Part shown: piece by piece, positions 1 through 8,489 of the stretch
Numbering within the stretch: position 1 is the stretch's first letter
How the letters are laid out: each line of letters starts with the position of its first letter
The notes under the pieces: model-generated
What the model was told of the DNA's origin: nothing
What the model saw: the letters and a program-made list of their open reading frames with translations, nothing else
Databases searched by the model: none
NCBI GenBank assembly: GCA_934320845.1
Contig: CAKRFU010000017.1
Location: forward strand, 1-59,412
Source: an uncultured Lachnospiraceae bacterium
GTDB taxonomy: Bacteria > Bacillota > Clostridia > Lachnospirales > Lachnospiraceae
Length of the DNA: 59,412 bases
Reading direction: 5' to 3'
Made by a program: the position numbers and the translations under genes

Positions 1-369
1 GCTCATATTGAGCGTCAGGAAATGCAGTACTTATATGCAGACGATATGTATCATTTCATGAATACAGAAACATATGATCAGATTGATATGACAGCTGATC
101 AGGTAGGTGATTCACTTAAGTTTGTCAAAGAGAATGAAATGGTTAAGATGCTTTCTCACAATGGTGAGGTATTTGCGATTGAGCCACCTCTTTTTGTAGA
201 ATTAGAGATTACAGAGACAGAGCCTGGATTCAAGGGAGATACAGCACAGGGCGCATCTAAGCCGGCTATAGTAGAAACAGGAGCACAGGTAAGTGTACCA
301 CTCTTTGTAGAAACAGGAGATCGTATCAGTATTGATACACGTACAGGAGAATATCTTAAGAGAGTATAA
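1..369 (+). CDS. efp: Elongation factor P (C-terminal part, 5' truncated)
   Basis: The frame is open from the first base, so the start lies upstream of the window. The visible 122 residues hold the end of domain I and OB-fold domains II and III of EF-P. The stretch reading [20 protein letters not shown] and the C-terminal [16 protein letters not shown] ending are typical of the family, whose full length is about 185 residues. EF-P binds the ribosome between the P and E sites and relieves stalling at polyproline stretches. The N-terminal loop carrying the modified residue is not visible. A strong terminator follows at 476-508. Identity is near certain from motif recognition; only the missing N-terminus limits the call. 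Confidence 0.95.
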   Translation, partial: AHIERQEMQYLYADDMYHFMNTETYDQIDMTADQVGDSLKFVKENEMVKMLSHNGEVFAIEPPLFVELEITETEPGFKGDTAQGASKPAIVETGAQVSVPLFVETGDRISIDTRTGEYLKRV

Positions 370-387
370 TCTAAACGAATTTAAAAA

Positions 388-433
388 AGGGCGTAATTCT
401 ATGAAAACCTTGTGTTTTCAGGGATTGCGCCCT
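388..433. terminator. Hairpin after efp, better placed for minus-strand termination
   Basis: AGGGCG at 388-393 pairs with CGCCCT at 428-433, and GAAAAC/GTTTTC extends the stem inside. Six A residues precede the stem and no T-run follows it, so it looks like an intrinsic terminator for transcripts coming from the right on the minus strand. No minus-strand gene is recognised there. It may only be an mRNA 3' structure. Confidence 0.4.
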
Positions 434-475
434 TTGTGCAAGTTGCTGTAAAGATGTGTTAAATAGGAATAAAAA

Positions 476-508
476 CCCCCGATGCTGGCACATCGGGGAT
501 TTTCGTTT
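476..508 (+). terminator. Intrinsic terminator of efp
   Basis: CCCCGATG (477-484) pairs perfectly with CATCGGGG (491-498) across a 6-nt loop and is followed by ATTTTCGTTTT. An A-run before the stem could let it work in both directions. Confidence 0.85.
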
Positions 509-784
509 TGAAGTGAAAAGCATGAACTTTTCATATCCATTTTTGTCTGTCGACATTACAGCATATGTAAAAAATATTTGCAATATGCGTCATTACAAAA
601 GATAAAAATGAATTTTATAAATTTTGTAAAAGGAGCACTTGTAAGTGACTTTAGTTTCTCATTATGATAAGATATGGTGATAGAGGAAGCAACGGCAGGA
701 GGTTGAATTTTCTGAAGTATAGTGAAAAGACCTTGGAGAGGGTCTATAAAAAATACTACTTTATAATACGAGGAGCATAAAATT
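509..784. other. Intergenic region without a recognised gene
   Basis: With the terminators before it, the span from 370 to 784 holds no convincing gene. Open frames on the minus strand here show no family features or good ribosome sites. A candidate promoter lies at 639-668 and a small AGACC/GGTCT hairpin near 728-746; nothing else is seen. Confidence 0.5.
639..668 (+). promoter_or_regulatory. Candidate sigma-A promoter for the gene at 785
   Basis: TTGTAA (639-644), an 18-bp spacer and TATGAT (663-668). The match is moderate (4/6 and 5/6), about 110 bp before the start codon. Confidence 0.4.
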
Positions 785-1747
785 TTGAATCTGACAAACA
801 TAGATAAATTAAACATTATTATTGAGCAGGGGATGTTTGAGCCGGTAAGTGTTAATCAAAATAGTGATGAAAATGAAAGAAGCGATTACAAAATTATTTA
901 TCTTATGAATGACACGGTCGAAAGTTTCCTTGTATTTAAAAATGCAAAATGTACAGGTGAATATAATGCAAAATTTGAGGGGTTTACGGATATTGAACTG
1001 GAAAAGAGAGACGATGGGTATGTGCTTATAGTGAAGCAGGAGCAGACATATTTCCTTATTTTTTTTGATGACATTGAAATTGAAAACCATTATTATAACT
1101 ATGGAAATACAGGTCATTTTTGGATAAAAAAATATGAACATCTGCGTGTTTTGGAGTATCAGGCTGCTATTGTATGGGATAAGATGTGTTATTTAGGTGA
1201 GGGGTCATGTACTGATGAGGAGCTTAGAATAGCATCGTTAAAACAGTTTCCACCGTTAAATTATTGCAGTTATCCGTGTGTTTCGGATATTTATCAAGTA
1301 CCGCTTGAAGATAAGTGGCATCTTTCTGAGGATGCCAATGAATTTATGATAGAACTTGCGGAAAATGCGGGGGATGTTGATTTAAAACAAATGCTTTTAG
1401 AATATGGAAAAAATCCAACTGTAAGAAATGCAAAGAAATTAGCAAAAATTTTCAGATTAAAAAAGCATAGAAAAGTTGTGATGATGCTTATGGAGTACAT
1501 AAAAAAAGCAGCGTCTGTTTATCCGGACAGAAAATTTAACAAAAATGTTGAAGAAAATAAAAGTTTACTAATGAAAAAAGCAAATGAAAGAAAAAAAGAG
1601 TTAGAAGAAAATAAAAGAGAAGCAGTAATTTATAAAGAAGAACCGTTTGTTTATGACTGTGATGGTGTGGAATTTAATGTCTATATCATGATATGGAAAA
1701 ATGGACTTATAAACAGTGGTGTTGAGATTGAAAAGATAGAATTATAA
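785..1747 (+). CDS. Unrecognised conserved-looking cytoplasmic protein (320 aa)
   Basis: I do not recognise this family. The start is TTG at 785, supported by AGGAG at 771-775 with 9 nt spacing; no ATG competes. The protein has no signal peptide or membrane segment. It is rich in aromatic and acidic residues in the first 150 positions (for example NHYYNYGNTGHFWIKKYEHL), has a pair of cysteines around YCSYPC near residue 162, and a Lys/Glu-rich helical stretch around residues 245-280 that may form a coiled coil. Its stop codon overlaps the first possible start of the following HAD gene in a TAATG arrangement, so the two are probably cotranscribed. The real-gene call rests on codon pattern, the ribosome site and this coupling. 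Confidence 0.7.
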   Translation: MNLTNIDKLNIIIEQGMFEPVSVNQNSDENERSDYKIIYLMNDTVESFLVFKNAKCTGEYNAKFEGFTDIELEKRDDGYVLIVKQEQTYFLIFFDDIEIENHYYNYGNTGHFWIKKYEHLRVLEYQAAIVWDKMCYLGEGSCTDEELRIASLKQFPPLNYCSYPCVSDIYQVPLEDKWHLSEDANEFMIELAENAGDVDLKQMLLEYGKNPTVRNAKKLAKIFRLKKHRKVVMMLMEYIKKAASVYPDRKFNKNVEENKSLLMKKANERKKELEENKREAVIYKEEPFVYDCDGVEFNVYIMIWKNGLINSGVEIEKIEL

Positions 1748-1767
1748 TGAAAGGAATGTTAAACAAT

Positions 1768-2367
1768 ATGATAAAAAATCTTATATTTGATGTTGGTGGC
1801 GTACTTCTTGATTACAGATGGAAAGAAATGCTTATGGATTATGGTCTTGATGAGGCAAATGCCATAAGAGTCGGAACACAGATGTTTGATGACCCTGACA
1901 AAACATGGAGCATTTTTGACCTCGGAACAAAATCGGATGAAGAAATTGCAGAAACATTTTGTAAAAAATATCCTGATGATGAGGATGTGATAAGGTGGTT
2001 TATCGGACATGGTGAATATATGCATGTGCCTAGACCGAAAGTGTGGAAAAGAGTCCATGAATTAAAGGAGAAAGGATATAAAATTTACATATTGTCAAAT
2101 TATCCTGAGTCTTTGTTCAAAAAGCATACAGAATATGCGGATTTTATGGATGATATTGACGGATTGATGGTTTCGTACATGATACATAAAGCTAAACCTG
2201 ACGATGCCATATATAAGGCTCTGTGTGACAAGTATAATCTTGATAAAAATGAGAGTATTTTCTTTGACGACAGAGAAGAAAATGTTGAGGGAGCAATGGA
2301 GTTTGGAATAAAGGCGGTAAGAATTTTATCTGAGCAGGTTCTTTTGGATGAGCTTGATAAATTTTAA
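1768..2367 (+). CDS. HAD-superfamily hydrolase, YihX-like
   Basis: HAD-type hydrolase of about 199 residues. Motif I reads FDVGGVLLD, with Gly where most HAD phosphatases have the second Asp, as seen in the YihX-like subfamily. Motif II is the Ser of ILSNYPE, motif III the Lys of HKAKPDDAIY, and motif IV the acidic FFDDREENVEGA. Substrate is unknown; sugar phosphates are typical for YihX relatives. Possible starts are ATG at 1747 (overlapping the upstream stop), 1756 and 1768. I prefer 1768 because it gives the compact family N-terminus MIKNLIFD and has AAAGGA upstream, although 12 nt away. No clear terminator is seen before galE. Confidence 0.8.
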   Translation: MIKNLIFDVGGVLLDYRWKEMLMDYGLDEANAIRVGTQMFDDPDKTWSIFDLGTKSDEEIAETFCKKYPDDEDVIRWFIGHGEYMHVPRPKVWKRVHELKEKGYKIYILSNYPESLFKKHTEYADFMDDIDGLMVSYMIHKAKPDDAIYKALCDKYNLDKNESIFFDDREENVEGAMEFGIKAVRILSEQVLLDELDKF

Positions 2368-2448
2368 AAATGTCATGTGTTATTTTAAATGTCATTATCA
2401 ATAATATTTGGTACAGATTATTTTATTAATACAAAACATAGTAACGGC

Positions 2449-2477
2449 TTTACATAACAAAGCTGTTGGAATATAAT
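2449..2477 (+). promoter_or_regulatory. Strong sigma-A promoter for galE
   Basis: TTTACA (2449-2454), a 17-bp spacer and a perfect TATAAT (2472-2477). Transcription should start near 2484. An in-frame ATG at 2466 lies upstream of that point, which excludes it as the galE start and supports 2544. Confidence 0.8.
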
Positions 2478-2543
2478 TATGACTTAGGGAATTATCAAAA
2501 AATAAGTTGCATTGCGGTTTATACCGTAGAAAGGGAGGTTTTT

Positions 2544-3533
2544 ATGAAAATATTGGTATTAGGCGGAGCAGGCTATATCGGTTCACATACAGTTAGTGAG
2601 CTTGTAGATGCGGGGGAAGATGTAGTTATAGCAGACAGTCTTGAAACAGGACATATTGAGGCTGTAAACCCAAAAGCAAAATTTTATCAGGGTGACATTA
2701 GAGATAAAAAATTTATCGACAGTGTATTTGATAATGAAAAGATAGATGCAGTTATTCATTTTGCTGCAAACTCACTTGTAGGTGAGAGTATGACAAATCC
2801 ATTAAAATATTATGACAACAATCTTTATGGTACAAAAGTTCTTCTTCAGAGTATGGTTGAACATGATGTAAAAAAGATTGTATTTTCATCAACAGCAGCA
2901 ACTTATGGAGAGCCGGAGAGCATTCCGATTCTTGAGTCAGACAAGACAGAACCTACAAATCCATATGGAGAGACAAAACTTTCAATGGAAAAGATGATGA
3001 AATGGACAGATGTTGCACATGGTGTTCACTATGTTGCACTAAGATATTTCAATGCATGCGGAGCACATGTAAGTGGAGAGATAGGAGAGGCACACAATCC
3101 TGAGACGCATCTTATTCCTCTTATTCTTCAGGTTCCAAACGGACAGAGAGAGTCAATAAGTATTTTTGGTGATGATTATGATACAAAAGACGGCACATGT
3201 GTAAGAGATTACATTCATGTAACAGACCTTGCACAGGCACATATACTTGCAGTTAAGTATCTTATGGATGGCGGAAAGAGTGATGTATTTAATCTCGGAA
3301 ATGGTGTAGGATTTACCGTAAAAGAAGTAATAGAGACAGCAAGAAAAGTAACAGGTCATCCTATTCCGGCAGTTGTATCACCACGCCGTGGCGGAGACCC
3401 TGCAAAACTTATTGCATCAAGTGAAAAAGCAAAGAGTGTACTCGGATGGAAACCTGAGCATGCAGACCTTGAGGAGATAATTGCAACTGCATGGAAGTGG
3501 CATAAGAATCATCCACATGGATATGCCAAATAA
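2544..3533 (+). CDS. galE: UDP-glucose 4-epimerase
   Basis: Short-chain dehydrogenase-type epimerase that interconverts UDP-glucose and UDP-galactose with bound NAD. Residues 7-13 form the Gly-rich NAD motif [16 protein letters not shown] carries the catalytic Ser/Thr region, and the YxxxK pair is Tyr141/Lys145 in [15 protein letters not shown] and the C-terminal substrate region [14 protein letters not shown] also fit GalE. The length of 329 residues is standard. Start 2544 has AAGGGAGGT at 2531-2539. The gene stands alone behind its own promoter and ends at a bidirectional terminator facing aroE. Likely role: nucleotide-sugar supply for surface polysaccharide or galactose use; no other galactose gene is in view. 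Confidence 0.95.
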   Translation: MKILVLGGAGYIGSHTVSELVDAGEDVVIADSLETGHIEAVNPKAKFYQGDIRDKKFIDSVFDNEKIDAVIHFAANSLVGESMTNPLKYYDNNLYGTKVLLQSMVEHDVKKIVFSSTAATYGEPESIPILESDKTEPTNPYGETKLSMEKMMKWTDVAHGVHYVALRYFNACGAHVSGEIGEAHNPETHLIPLILQVPNGQRESISIFGDDYDTKDGTCVRDYIHVTDLAQAHILAVKYLMDGGKSDVFNLGNGVGFTVKEVIETARKVTGHPIPAVVSPRRGGDPAKLIASSEKAKSVLGWKPEHADLEEIIATAWKWHKNHPHGYAK

Positions 3534-3576
3534 TTAAATTTGGAATTTTTAATCATATAAAAAATTTTAAACATAT

Positions 3577-3626
3577 AAAAAAGCAGTAATGAAGTAAATA
3601 TTTAAATATTCATTGCTGCTTTTTAT
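3577..3626. terminator. Bidirectional terminator between galE and aroE
   Basis: AAAAAGCAGTAATGA pairs with TCATTGCTGCTTTTT. The A-run on the left and T-run on the right give U-tracts on both strands, fitting two convergent genes. Confidence 0.9.
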
Positions 3627-3673
3627 GTCTTGTTGTTTTATAAATTAAATTTACTTGAGATAAATTTAATTAA

Positions 3674-4453
3674 TTATTTATTTTGTTCTGCAAGCTTATC
3701 GGCATAAATCTTTTTATAAACTTTATCGATTTCTGCTTCATCAAGTTTCTTTTCAAGGAAAAATTCAACTGCGTAAAGTGCCTGTGCTACAAGCATTTCA
3801 AGTCCGTTTACACCTGTCATTCCAAGTTCTTTTGCCTGAGCTACAAGTTTTGTCTCAAGTGGGTTATAAATTACATCTGCAACTGCTTCGCATTTAGGGA
3901 ATTTAGTCAAATCAACAGGTGAAGCGTCGCATTTAGGAAACATACCGACAGGGCTTGTATTTGCTATAAATTCTGCATCTGTGTGTTTTTCAAAACATTC
4001 ATCGTAAGTGATGGCTGAGTCTGTTTTGATAATATCTACAATGATAACTTCTTTTGCACCCATTTTCTTTAAAACTGCGACAACAGCTTTTGAAGCACCA
4101 CCGTCACCGAGTACAACACATTTTTTTCCTTCTATAGAGATATTATGTTTTTTTAGCATATACATAAATCCTGAGAAGTCTGTATTATGCCCGTAAAGTT
4201 TACCGCCTTTATTAACGATAGTGTTTACGGCTCCGATTGCCTTTGCATTTTCGTCAAGTTCATCAAGATAAGGAATTACATCTTTTTTGTAAGGGATTGT
4301 AACATTTATTGATTTAAATTCATGCTTGCGCATAAAATCATCGAAATCTTCTTTGCTGACAGGATGTATTTCATATGTATAGTCTGCAAGACTCTCATGT
4401 ATTTCTTTTGAGTAGCTGTGTCCGAGTTTTTCTCCTATTAAACCGTATTCCAT
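3674..4453 (-). CDS. aroE: Shikimate dehydrogenase
   Basis: NADP-dependent reduction of 3-dehydroshikimate to shikimate in aromatic amino-acid synthesis. The shikimate-binding Ser pair is in GHSYS (residues 11-15). NVTIPYK ends with the catalytic Lys56, and NTDFSGF holds the catalytic Asp92. The NADP motif GDGGASKA begins at residue 116. The C-terminal GVNGLEMLVAQA is typical. Length is 259 residues, slightly shorter than the usual 270-290. Two in-frame ATG codons exist, at 4465 and 4453. I choose 4453 because GGAG between them sits 6 nt before it, whereas the outer ATG has no ribosome site. It is a single gene on the minus strand, away from other shikimate genes. Confidence 0.93.
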   Translation of the reverse strand: MEYGLIGEKLGHSYSKEIHESLADYTYEIHPVSKEDFDDFMRKHEFKSINVTIPYKKDVIPYLDELDENAKAIGAVNTIVNKGGKLYGHNTDFSGFMYMLKKHNISIEGKKCVVLGDGGASKAVVAVLKKMGAKEVIIVDIIKTDSAITYDECFEKHTDAEFIANTSPVGMFPKCDASPVDLTKFPKCEAVADVIYNPLETKLVAQAKELGMTGVNGLEMLVAQALYAVEFFLEKKLDEAEIDKVYKKIYADKLAEQNK

Positions 4454-4679
4454 TTTAATCTCCATTTCTGCACACTTTTTGCGGATATCAGTATTGTGTC
4501 AAGTGTGCGGATACACCAATCCTGTGTGTAAAAAATATTATTTTCACACAAATCCTTAATTTCAAATTTTCAGATAAATATGTTTCTGCTTTTTAATAAT
4601 AACTCATTTAATTGATATAAGCAATAAACTTAACATATTTAAAATGTGCATACATATAAATGAAATGGGAGGTGATTTG

Positions 4680-5624
4680 ATGGACAAGAAAAGAGAAGAA
4701 ATAATAAAACTTCTTCCAAAAGAAATACGAAAGTTATTTATGATATCAGAGATTGATTTTTCGAGGCTGCAGGAGATAAGGCTGCGTGTTAATATGCCTC
4801 TTATTGTAGTCTACAGTGCAAAAGAATATTTTATTTCATGTACCGGTAAGCTGGTCAGCGAAATAAAAGAGGCATGCAGGATAACGTGTTCACAGATAAA
4901 AGAAGCAATGGTTTATATAAGCAGTTATTCAAGATATGCATTTGAAGACGAGATACGGCAGGGATTTATTACCGTTGAGGGAGGGCACAGAGTCGGAGTT
5001 GCAGGCAGGATAATATGGGATGGCGGAAAAATAAAAAGCATAACATATATTTCTTTTATAAATATAAGAATTTCACATGAGGTTATAGGTTGTTCTGACA
5101 GTGTTATAGGTTATCTGTACAATGATGACAGTTTTTATAATACATTGATAATATCTCCGCCCAGATGCGGAAAAACAACGCTTTTGAGAGATATAGTAAG
5201 AAGTATTGCAAATGGGAATGCAGGGAGCAGGGGAAGGACAGTGGGAATTGTCGATGAGAGGTCGGAAATAAGTGCATGTCATTTAGGATGCCCGCAAAAT
5301 AATATAGGATGTCGCACAGATGTGCTTGACGGATGTCCGAAATCAGAGGGGATGATGATGCTTGTCCGTTCAATGTCACCTGAGATAGTTGCAGTTGACG
5401 AAATCGGTTCGAGTGAAGATGCGGCTGCCATAGATTATGTAATGAACTGCGGGATTAATATTATAGCGACAGTCCACGGACTTGATATGGATGAAGTGCT
5501 TAATAAACCGGTTATAGGTGAATTGGTCAGAAAGAGAATGTTTAAAAGATATATTTTATTGAAAAAAGGTATGATGGGAAAAATAAGTGCTGTATTTGAT
5601 GACAGGGGGAATGTTATATATTAA
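4680..5624 (+). CDS. spoIIIAA: Stage III sporulation protein AA (SpoIIIAA ATPase)
   Basis: Secretion-type ATPase (314 aa) of the SpoIIIA complex, thought to power or assemble the channel linking mother cell and forespore. The Walker A region is PPRCGKTTLL with Lys165; the Walker B-like segment is EIVAVDEIGSSEDAAAI. A long N-terminal domain precedes it, as in the family. The start ATG at 4680 has GGGAGGTGA at 4667-4675; an upstream in-frame ATG at 4644 lacks one. It is the first gene of an eight-gene operon in standard order. By family knowledge sigma-E should drive the operon in the mother cell, but I could not identify a convincing sigma-E promoter. Its stop overlaps the proposed start of spoIIIAB. 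Confidence 0.95.
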   Translation: MDKKREEIIKLLPKEIRKLFMISEIDFSRLQEIRLRVNMPLIVVYSAKEYFISCTGKLVSEIKEACRITCSQIKEAMVYISSYSRYAFEDEIRQGFITVEGGHRVGVAGRIIWDGGKIKSITYISFINIRISHEVIGCSDSVIGYLYNDDSFYNTLIISPPRCGKTTLLRDIVRSIANGNAGSRGRTVGIVDERSEISACHLGCPQNNIGCRTDVLDGCPKSEGMMMLVRSMSPEIVAVDEIGSSEDAAAIDYVMNCGINIIATVHGLDMDEVLNKPVIGELVRKRMFKRYILLKKGMMGKISAVFDDRGNVIY

Positions 5625-6139
5625 CAATAAAAATAATAGGTTTTTTATTTGTTACGGCGGGCGGTTCAATGTTTGGCATATATATTTGGGAGCGTTATAT
5701 GCTTCGTGTAAGGGTACTGGAAGAATGGCAGAGGATGCTGATTGAGATAAACGGGGAAATAAATTATTCGGCTCAAAGCATGTCACAGATATGCAGGCAG
5801 ATGTCACAGACAAGTGTCTACGGAAAAAAATTCTGGGATGGTATAGCAAAAAAGACAGAGGAAAGAAATGCGGGACTTCCGAGTGAATTTTGGAGAGAAC
5901 ATCTGAGTGAATACAGGTACATAGAACTTTTAAGCAATGAAGACAAAGAAATAATATGCCAGTTTGGAGAGAGTTTTGGAACACTTGATATATATTCGCA
6001 GATAAATGAAATAGAATTATTTGAAAAAAGACTGGAGCAGAATTTGGATGATGCCAAACAAAAAATGGCTGAACAGAAAAAAATATGTATTGTTATGGGT
6101 GTTATTTCAGGCATGATGACGGGGATTTGTCTTTTATAA
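5618..6139 (+). CDS. spoIIIAB: Stage III sporulation protein AB, probable non-standard start
   Basis: SpoIIIAB has an N-terminal membrane helix and a cytoplasmic helical domain resembling type II secretion GspF. The first ATG in this frame (5669) would remove the membrane helix. Upstream the frame stays open and encodes TIKIIGFLFVTAGGSMFGIY, a clear hydrophobic segment matching the family N-terminus. No ATG, GTG or TTG precedes it. The best-placed initiation codon is ATA at 5618, 7 nt after AGGGGGA (5604-5610), giving 173 aa, close to the roughly 170 aa usual for SpoIIIAB. It overlaps the spoIIIAA stop, suggesting translational coupling. A sequence error is the main alternative. Family identity is firm; the start is inference. 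Confidence 0.85.
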   Translation: MLTIKIIGFLFVTAGGSMFGIYIWERYMLRVRVLEEWQRMLIEINGEINYSAQSMSQICRQMSQTSVYGKKFWDGIAKKTEERNAGLPSEFWREHLSEYRYIELLSNEDKEIICQFGESFGTLDIYSQINEIELFEKRLEQNLDDAKQKMAEQKKICIVMGVISGMMTGICLL

Positions 6140-6217
6140 TATTTCAGGTGATAACGGTGAAATCAAAAAGTATGTTTAGAAGAATATGAATTTAGAGATA
6201 TGGGAATGGAGAAATAG

Positions 6218-6415
6218 ATGACAATAAATTTAATTTTCAGAATTGCGGCGGTTGGAATACTTGTTTCGGTACTGGGGACTGTTTTAAAACATTCGGGAAG
6301 GGATGAACAGGCATTTTTGGTGAGTCTTGCAGGTCTGATACTTGTTTTTTTGTGGATAGTTCCGTATATAGAACAGTTGTTTGAAACTATTGAAAAACTG
6401 TTTACGATTGGGTAG
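6218..6415 (+). CDS. spoIIIAC: Stage III sporulation protein AC
   Basis: Small 65-residue integral membrane protein with two hydrophobic segments (about residues 5-21 and 31-50) joined by the conserved-looking KHSGRDEQAF turn. Size, topology and position between spoIIIAB and spoIIIAD match SpoIIIAC, a membrane component of the SpoIIIA channel. The ATG has GGAG just upstream. It lies 78 nt after spoIIIAB, the largest gap in the operon. Confidence 0.95.
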   Translation: MTINLIFRIAAVGILVSVLGTVLKHSGRDEQAFLVSLAGLILVFLWIVPYIEQLFETIEKLFTIG

Positions 6416-6450
6416 ATAAAAGTATATGAATTTGAAAGCGTGGTAGAAGA

Positions 6451-6834
6451 ATGTTAAAAATAGCAATTATAGCGGTGATGGCTGTATTTCTCGCTTTACC
6501 TTTAAAAAACAGTAAACCTGAATTCAGTACAATTATAATAATCTGCGGCTGTCTTTTGATACTTGGCTGTGCCGTTGCTAAAATCAGTGGAATTATTGAT
6601 GTTGTGGCAAGTGTAAAAAAATACATGGGGGATGAAGCAATTTATCTGGGTATACTCATGAAAATAATAGCTATTACATATATTGCGGAATTCGGAGCAG
6701 CAATATGCAGAGATTCGGGATACAGTGCGATAGGTAATCAGGTAGAGTTTTTTGGAAAAATAATGATTTTGGCGGTAAGCATGCCTATAATTACAACATT
6801 GTTGGAGACTATAAGCAGTATTATGAGAAAGTAG
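6451..6834 (+). CDS. spoIIIAD: Stage III sporulation protein AD
   Basis: Membrane protein of 127 residues with about four hydrophobic segments, the first reading AIIAVMAVFLALPL. The motif YLGILMKIIAITYIAEFGAA and the following CRDSGYSAIGNQVEFFGK are typical of SpoIIIAD. With SpoIIIAC and SpoIIIAE it forms the membrane base of the SpoIIIA complex. The ribosome site is weak (GTAGAAG), so translation may depend on coupling with spoIIIAC 35 nt upstream. The next gene starts 9 nt after its stop. Confidence 0.94.
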   Translation: MLKIAIIAVMAVFLALPLKNSKPEFSTIIIICGCLLILGCAVAKISGIIDVVASVKKYMGDEAIYLGILMKIIAITYIAEFGAAICRDSGYSAIGNQVEFFGKIMILAVSMPIITTLLETISSIMRK

Positions 6835-6843
6835 AGGAAGGAT

Positions 6844-7920
6844 ATGTCAGGTGAGGTGTCGGAAAATGATGATGTCTATAGTGAATTGATGGATGAAATA
6901 TCATCAGATGATATACAAAATACAATTGATAATATACTGGGCGATGAAACATTTGATTTTGAGGGGTACATTGGAAAGATAATAAATTCCGGACACGGGC
7001 TGTTTACGGATGATTTTTTTAAAGGGATAACTGATGGAATAGTTTCAAATTTCAATAATGAAAAAGCAATGTATATCAATATTATATTTATTGCTGTTTC
7101 AGGTGCTCTTATAACAAACTTTTCAAAACTTCTTCAAGGAAAAAAAGTAGCACAAATGGGATTTTATACAATATACATATTATTTTTTGCGATATTATCC
7201 AATGCATTTATTCAGACAAGCAGTATCGCAATCGACACACTGACAAAAATATTTGATTTCATGAAAATATTGTCACCGGCATATTTTATATGCATTTCCT
7301 TTACAAAAGGAGCAGGACTTGGGGCAGGTTATTATCAGCTTGCACTTGTTATGATTACAGTTGCGGATGGAATTCTTTTAAATTTTGTAATTCCGGGGAT
7401 AAAGATTTATTTCTGGCTGCAGATAGCAAATCATTTGTCTGAGGAGGATATGTTTTCTAAAATGGCAGGGTTTGTTAAAGATATTATCAGCTTTGTAATG
7501 AAAACAATGTCAATAGTTCTTATGGGAATAAATGTTGTACAAGGTATGGTTGCACCGCTTGCCGCCGAAGCAAAAAATTCTTTTCTGGTGAAAATCGGGA
7601 GCTCGATTCCGGGTATAGGAAATGCTATAAGCAATGTCACAAGCTCGGTTCTTCTTGCGGGAAGGCTTGTGAAAAATGCAGTAGGTGTAACAGGAATAGT
7701 GGTGCTTGTAATACTTTGTGCCGCACCACTGTTAAAATTGTGGGTATCTGAATTTGCGTATAAAGGTCTGGCAGCAGTTTTACAGCCGATATCTGATAAA
7801 AGGATAGTAAACTGTCTTTCAATAACTGCCGATGCTATAAAGCTGCTTGCCTATGCCGTAGGACTTGCAGGAATGTTTTTTGCGGTATCCATTGCAATCA
7901 TAAGTGCAATGACAAATTGA
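6844..7920 (+). CDS. spoIIIAE: Stage III sporulation protein AE
   Basis: Polytopic membrane protein of 358 residues, the large membrane subunit of the SpoIIIA channel. An acidic N-terminal region (residues 1-75) is followed by several hydrophobic segments. GAGLGAGYYQLALVM and SSIPGIGNAISNVTSSVLLA are family-like stretches. In-frame stop codon TAG at 6832-6834 (the spoIIIAD stop) limits the start to 6844, which has AGGAAGGA before it. The protein therefore begins without an obvious signal peptide, unlike the Bacillus version, which is longer at the N-terminus. Identity is firm from family features and operon position. Confidence 0.93.
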   Translation: MSGEVSENDDVYSELMDEISSDDIQNTIDNILGDETFDFEGYIGKIINSGHGLFTDDFFKGITDGIVSNFNNEKAMYINIIFIAVSGALITNFSKLLQGKKVAQMGFYTIYILFFAILSNAFIQTSSIAIDTLTKIFDFMKILSPAYFICISFTKGAGLGAGYYQLALVMITVADGILLNFVIPGIKIYFWLQIANHLSEEDMFSKMAGFVKDIISFVMKTMSIVLMGINVVQGMVAPLAAEAKNSFLVKIGSSIPGIGNAISNVTSSVLLAGRLVKNAVGVTGIVVLVILCAAPLLKLWVSEFAYKGLAAVLQPISDKRIVNCLSITADAIKLLAYAVGLAGMFFAVSIAIISAMTN

Positions 7921-7952
7921 TATGAATTGTGATTTAGTGTTTGGAGAGATAT

Positions 7953-8489
7953 ATGAGGGAACTGATTTTTAATATTCTTATATTTACAATCGTAACATCG
8001 GTGTTGAAGTGCCTTATTATTAAGGAGGAATATAAGCAGTATTTTCAATTTTTCTGTGGACTGATAATGGTATTGATAGTTATTACCCCTGTAATAAAAT
8101 TTTTTGAGGCAGATACTGATTTTTATAATATTTTGAATAAACATATATACAGCAGTGAATTAAAAAATTCTGTAAGTGAGCTTGAAAATGCTGAGGGAAA
8201 TTTAAAAAACAGTGTTATAGCCCAGTGCGAAAAAAAGATAGAAAAACAGATTATGGATATGGCAGAACGAAATAATGTGACATGCAGAGGTGTTGAGGTG
8301 AAAACAAAAACTAAAGGTGATGAACTCGAGATAGTCAGTGTTGTGGTAAACACAAAAGCAGGGGCTGTTGCAGTCTATTCAAATACTGGCGGGGAGGTAA
8401 GAGTTCTCAATAAAAATGAAAAGAAACTTAAGACGGATATATGCAGCAATTACATGTTAAAAAAGGAGGAAGTACAGATTTGGAAATAA
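7953..8489 (+). CDS. spoIIIAF: Stage III sporulation protein AF
   Basis: Protein of 178 residues with two N-terminal membrane helices (about residues 5-20 and 31-50) and a soluble domain that is probably in the intermembrane space. The first helix and the YFQFFCGLIMVLIVITPVIK segment are typical of SpoIIIAF. I choose ATG 7953 because GGAG at 7943-7946 lies 6 nt upstream; the TTG at 7941 would overlap that ribosome site. The 3' end overlaps the likely start of spoIIIAG by 10 bases, which suggests coupled translation. Confidence 0.92.
   Translation: MRELIFNILIFTIVTSVLKCLIIKEEYKQYFQFFCGLIMVLIVITPVIKFFEADTDFYNILNKHIYSSELKNSVSELENAEGNLKNSVIAQCEKKIEKQIMDMAERNNVTCRGVEVKTKTKGDELEIVSVVVNTKAGAVAVYSNTGGEVRVLNKNEKKLKTDICSNYMLKKEEVQIWK

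Noticed and set aside
2466..2543. In-frame N-terminal extension of galE from ATG 2466
   Set aside because: The strong promoter TTTACA-17-TATAAT ends at 2477, so the RNA begins downstream of 2466; the ribosome site is before 2544, where the NAD motif is correctly placed.
4613..4662. Sigma-E promoter for spoIIIAA around CATACATAT (4649-4657)
   Set aside because: The -10-like match has no -35 partner at the right distance, and the transcript would start nearly at the ribosome site.
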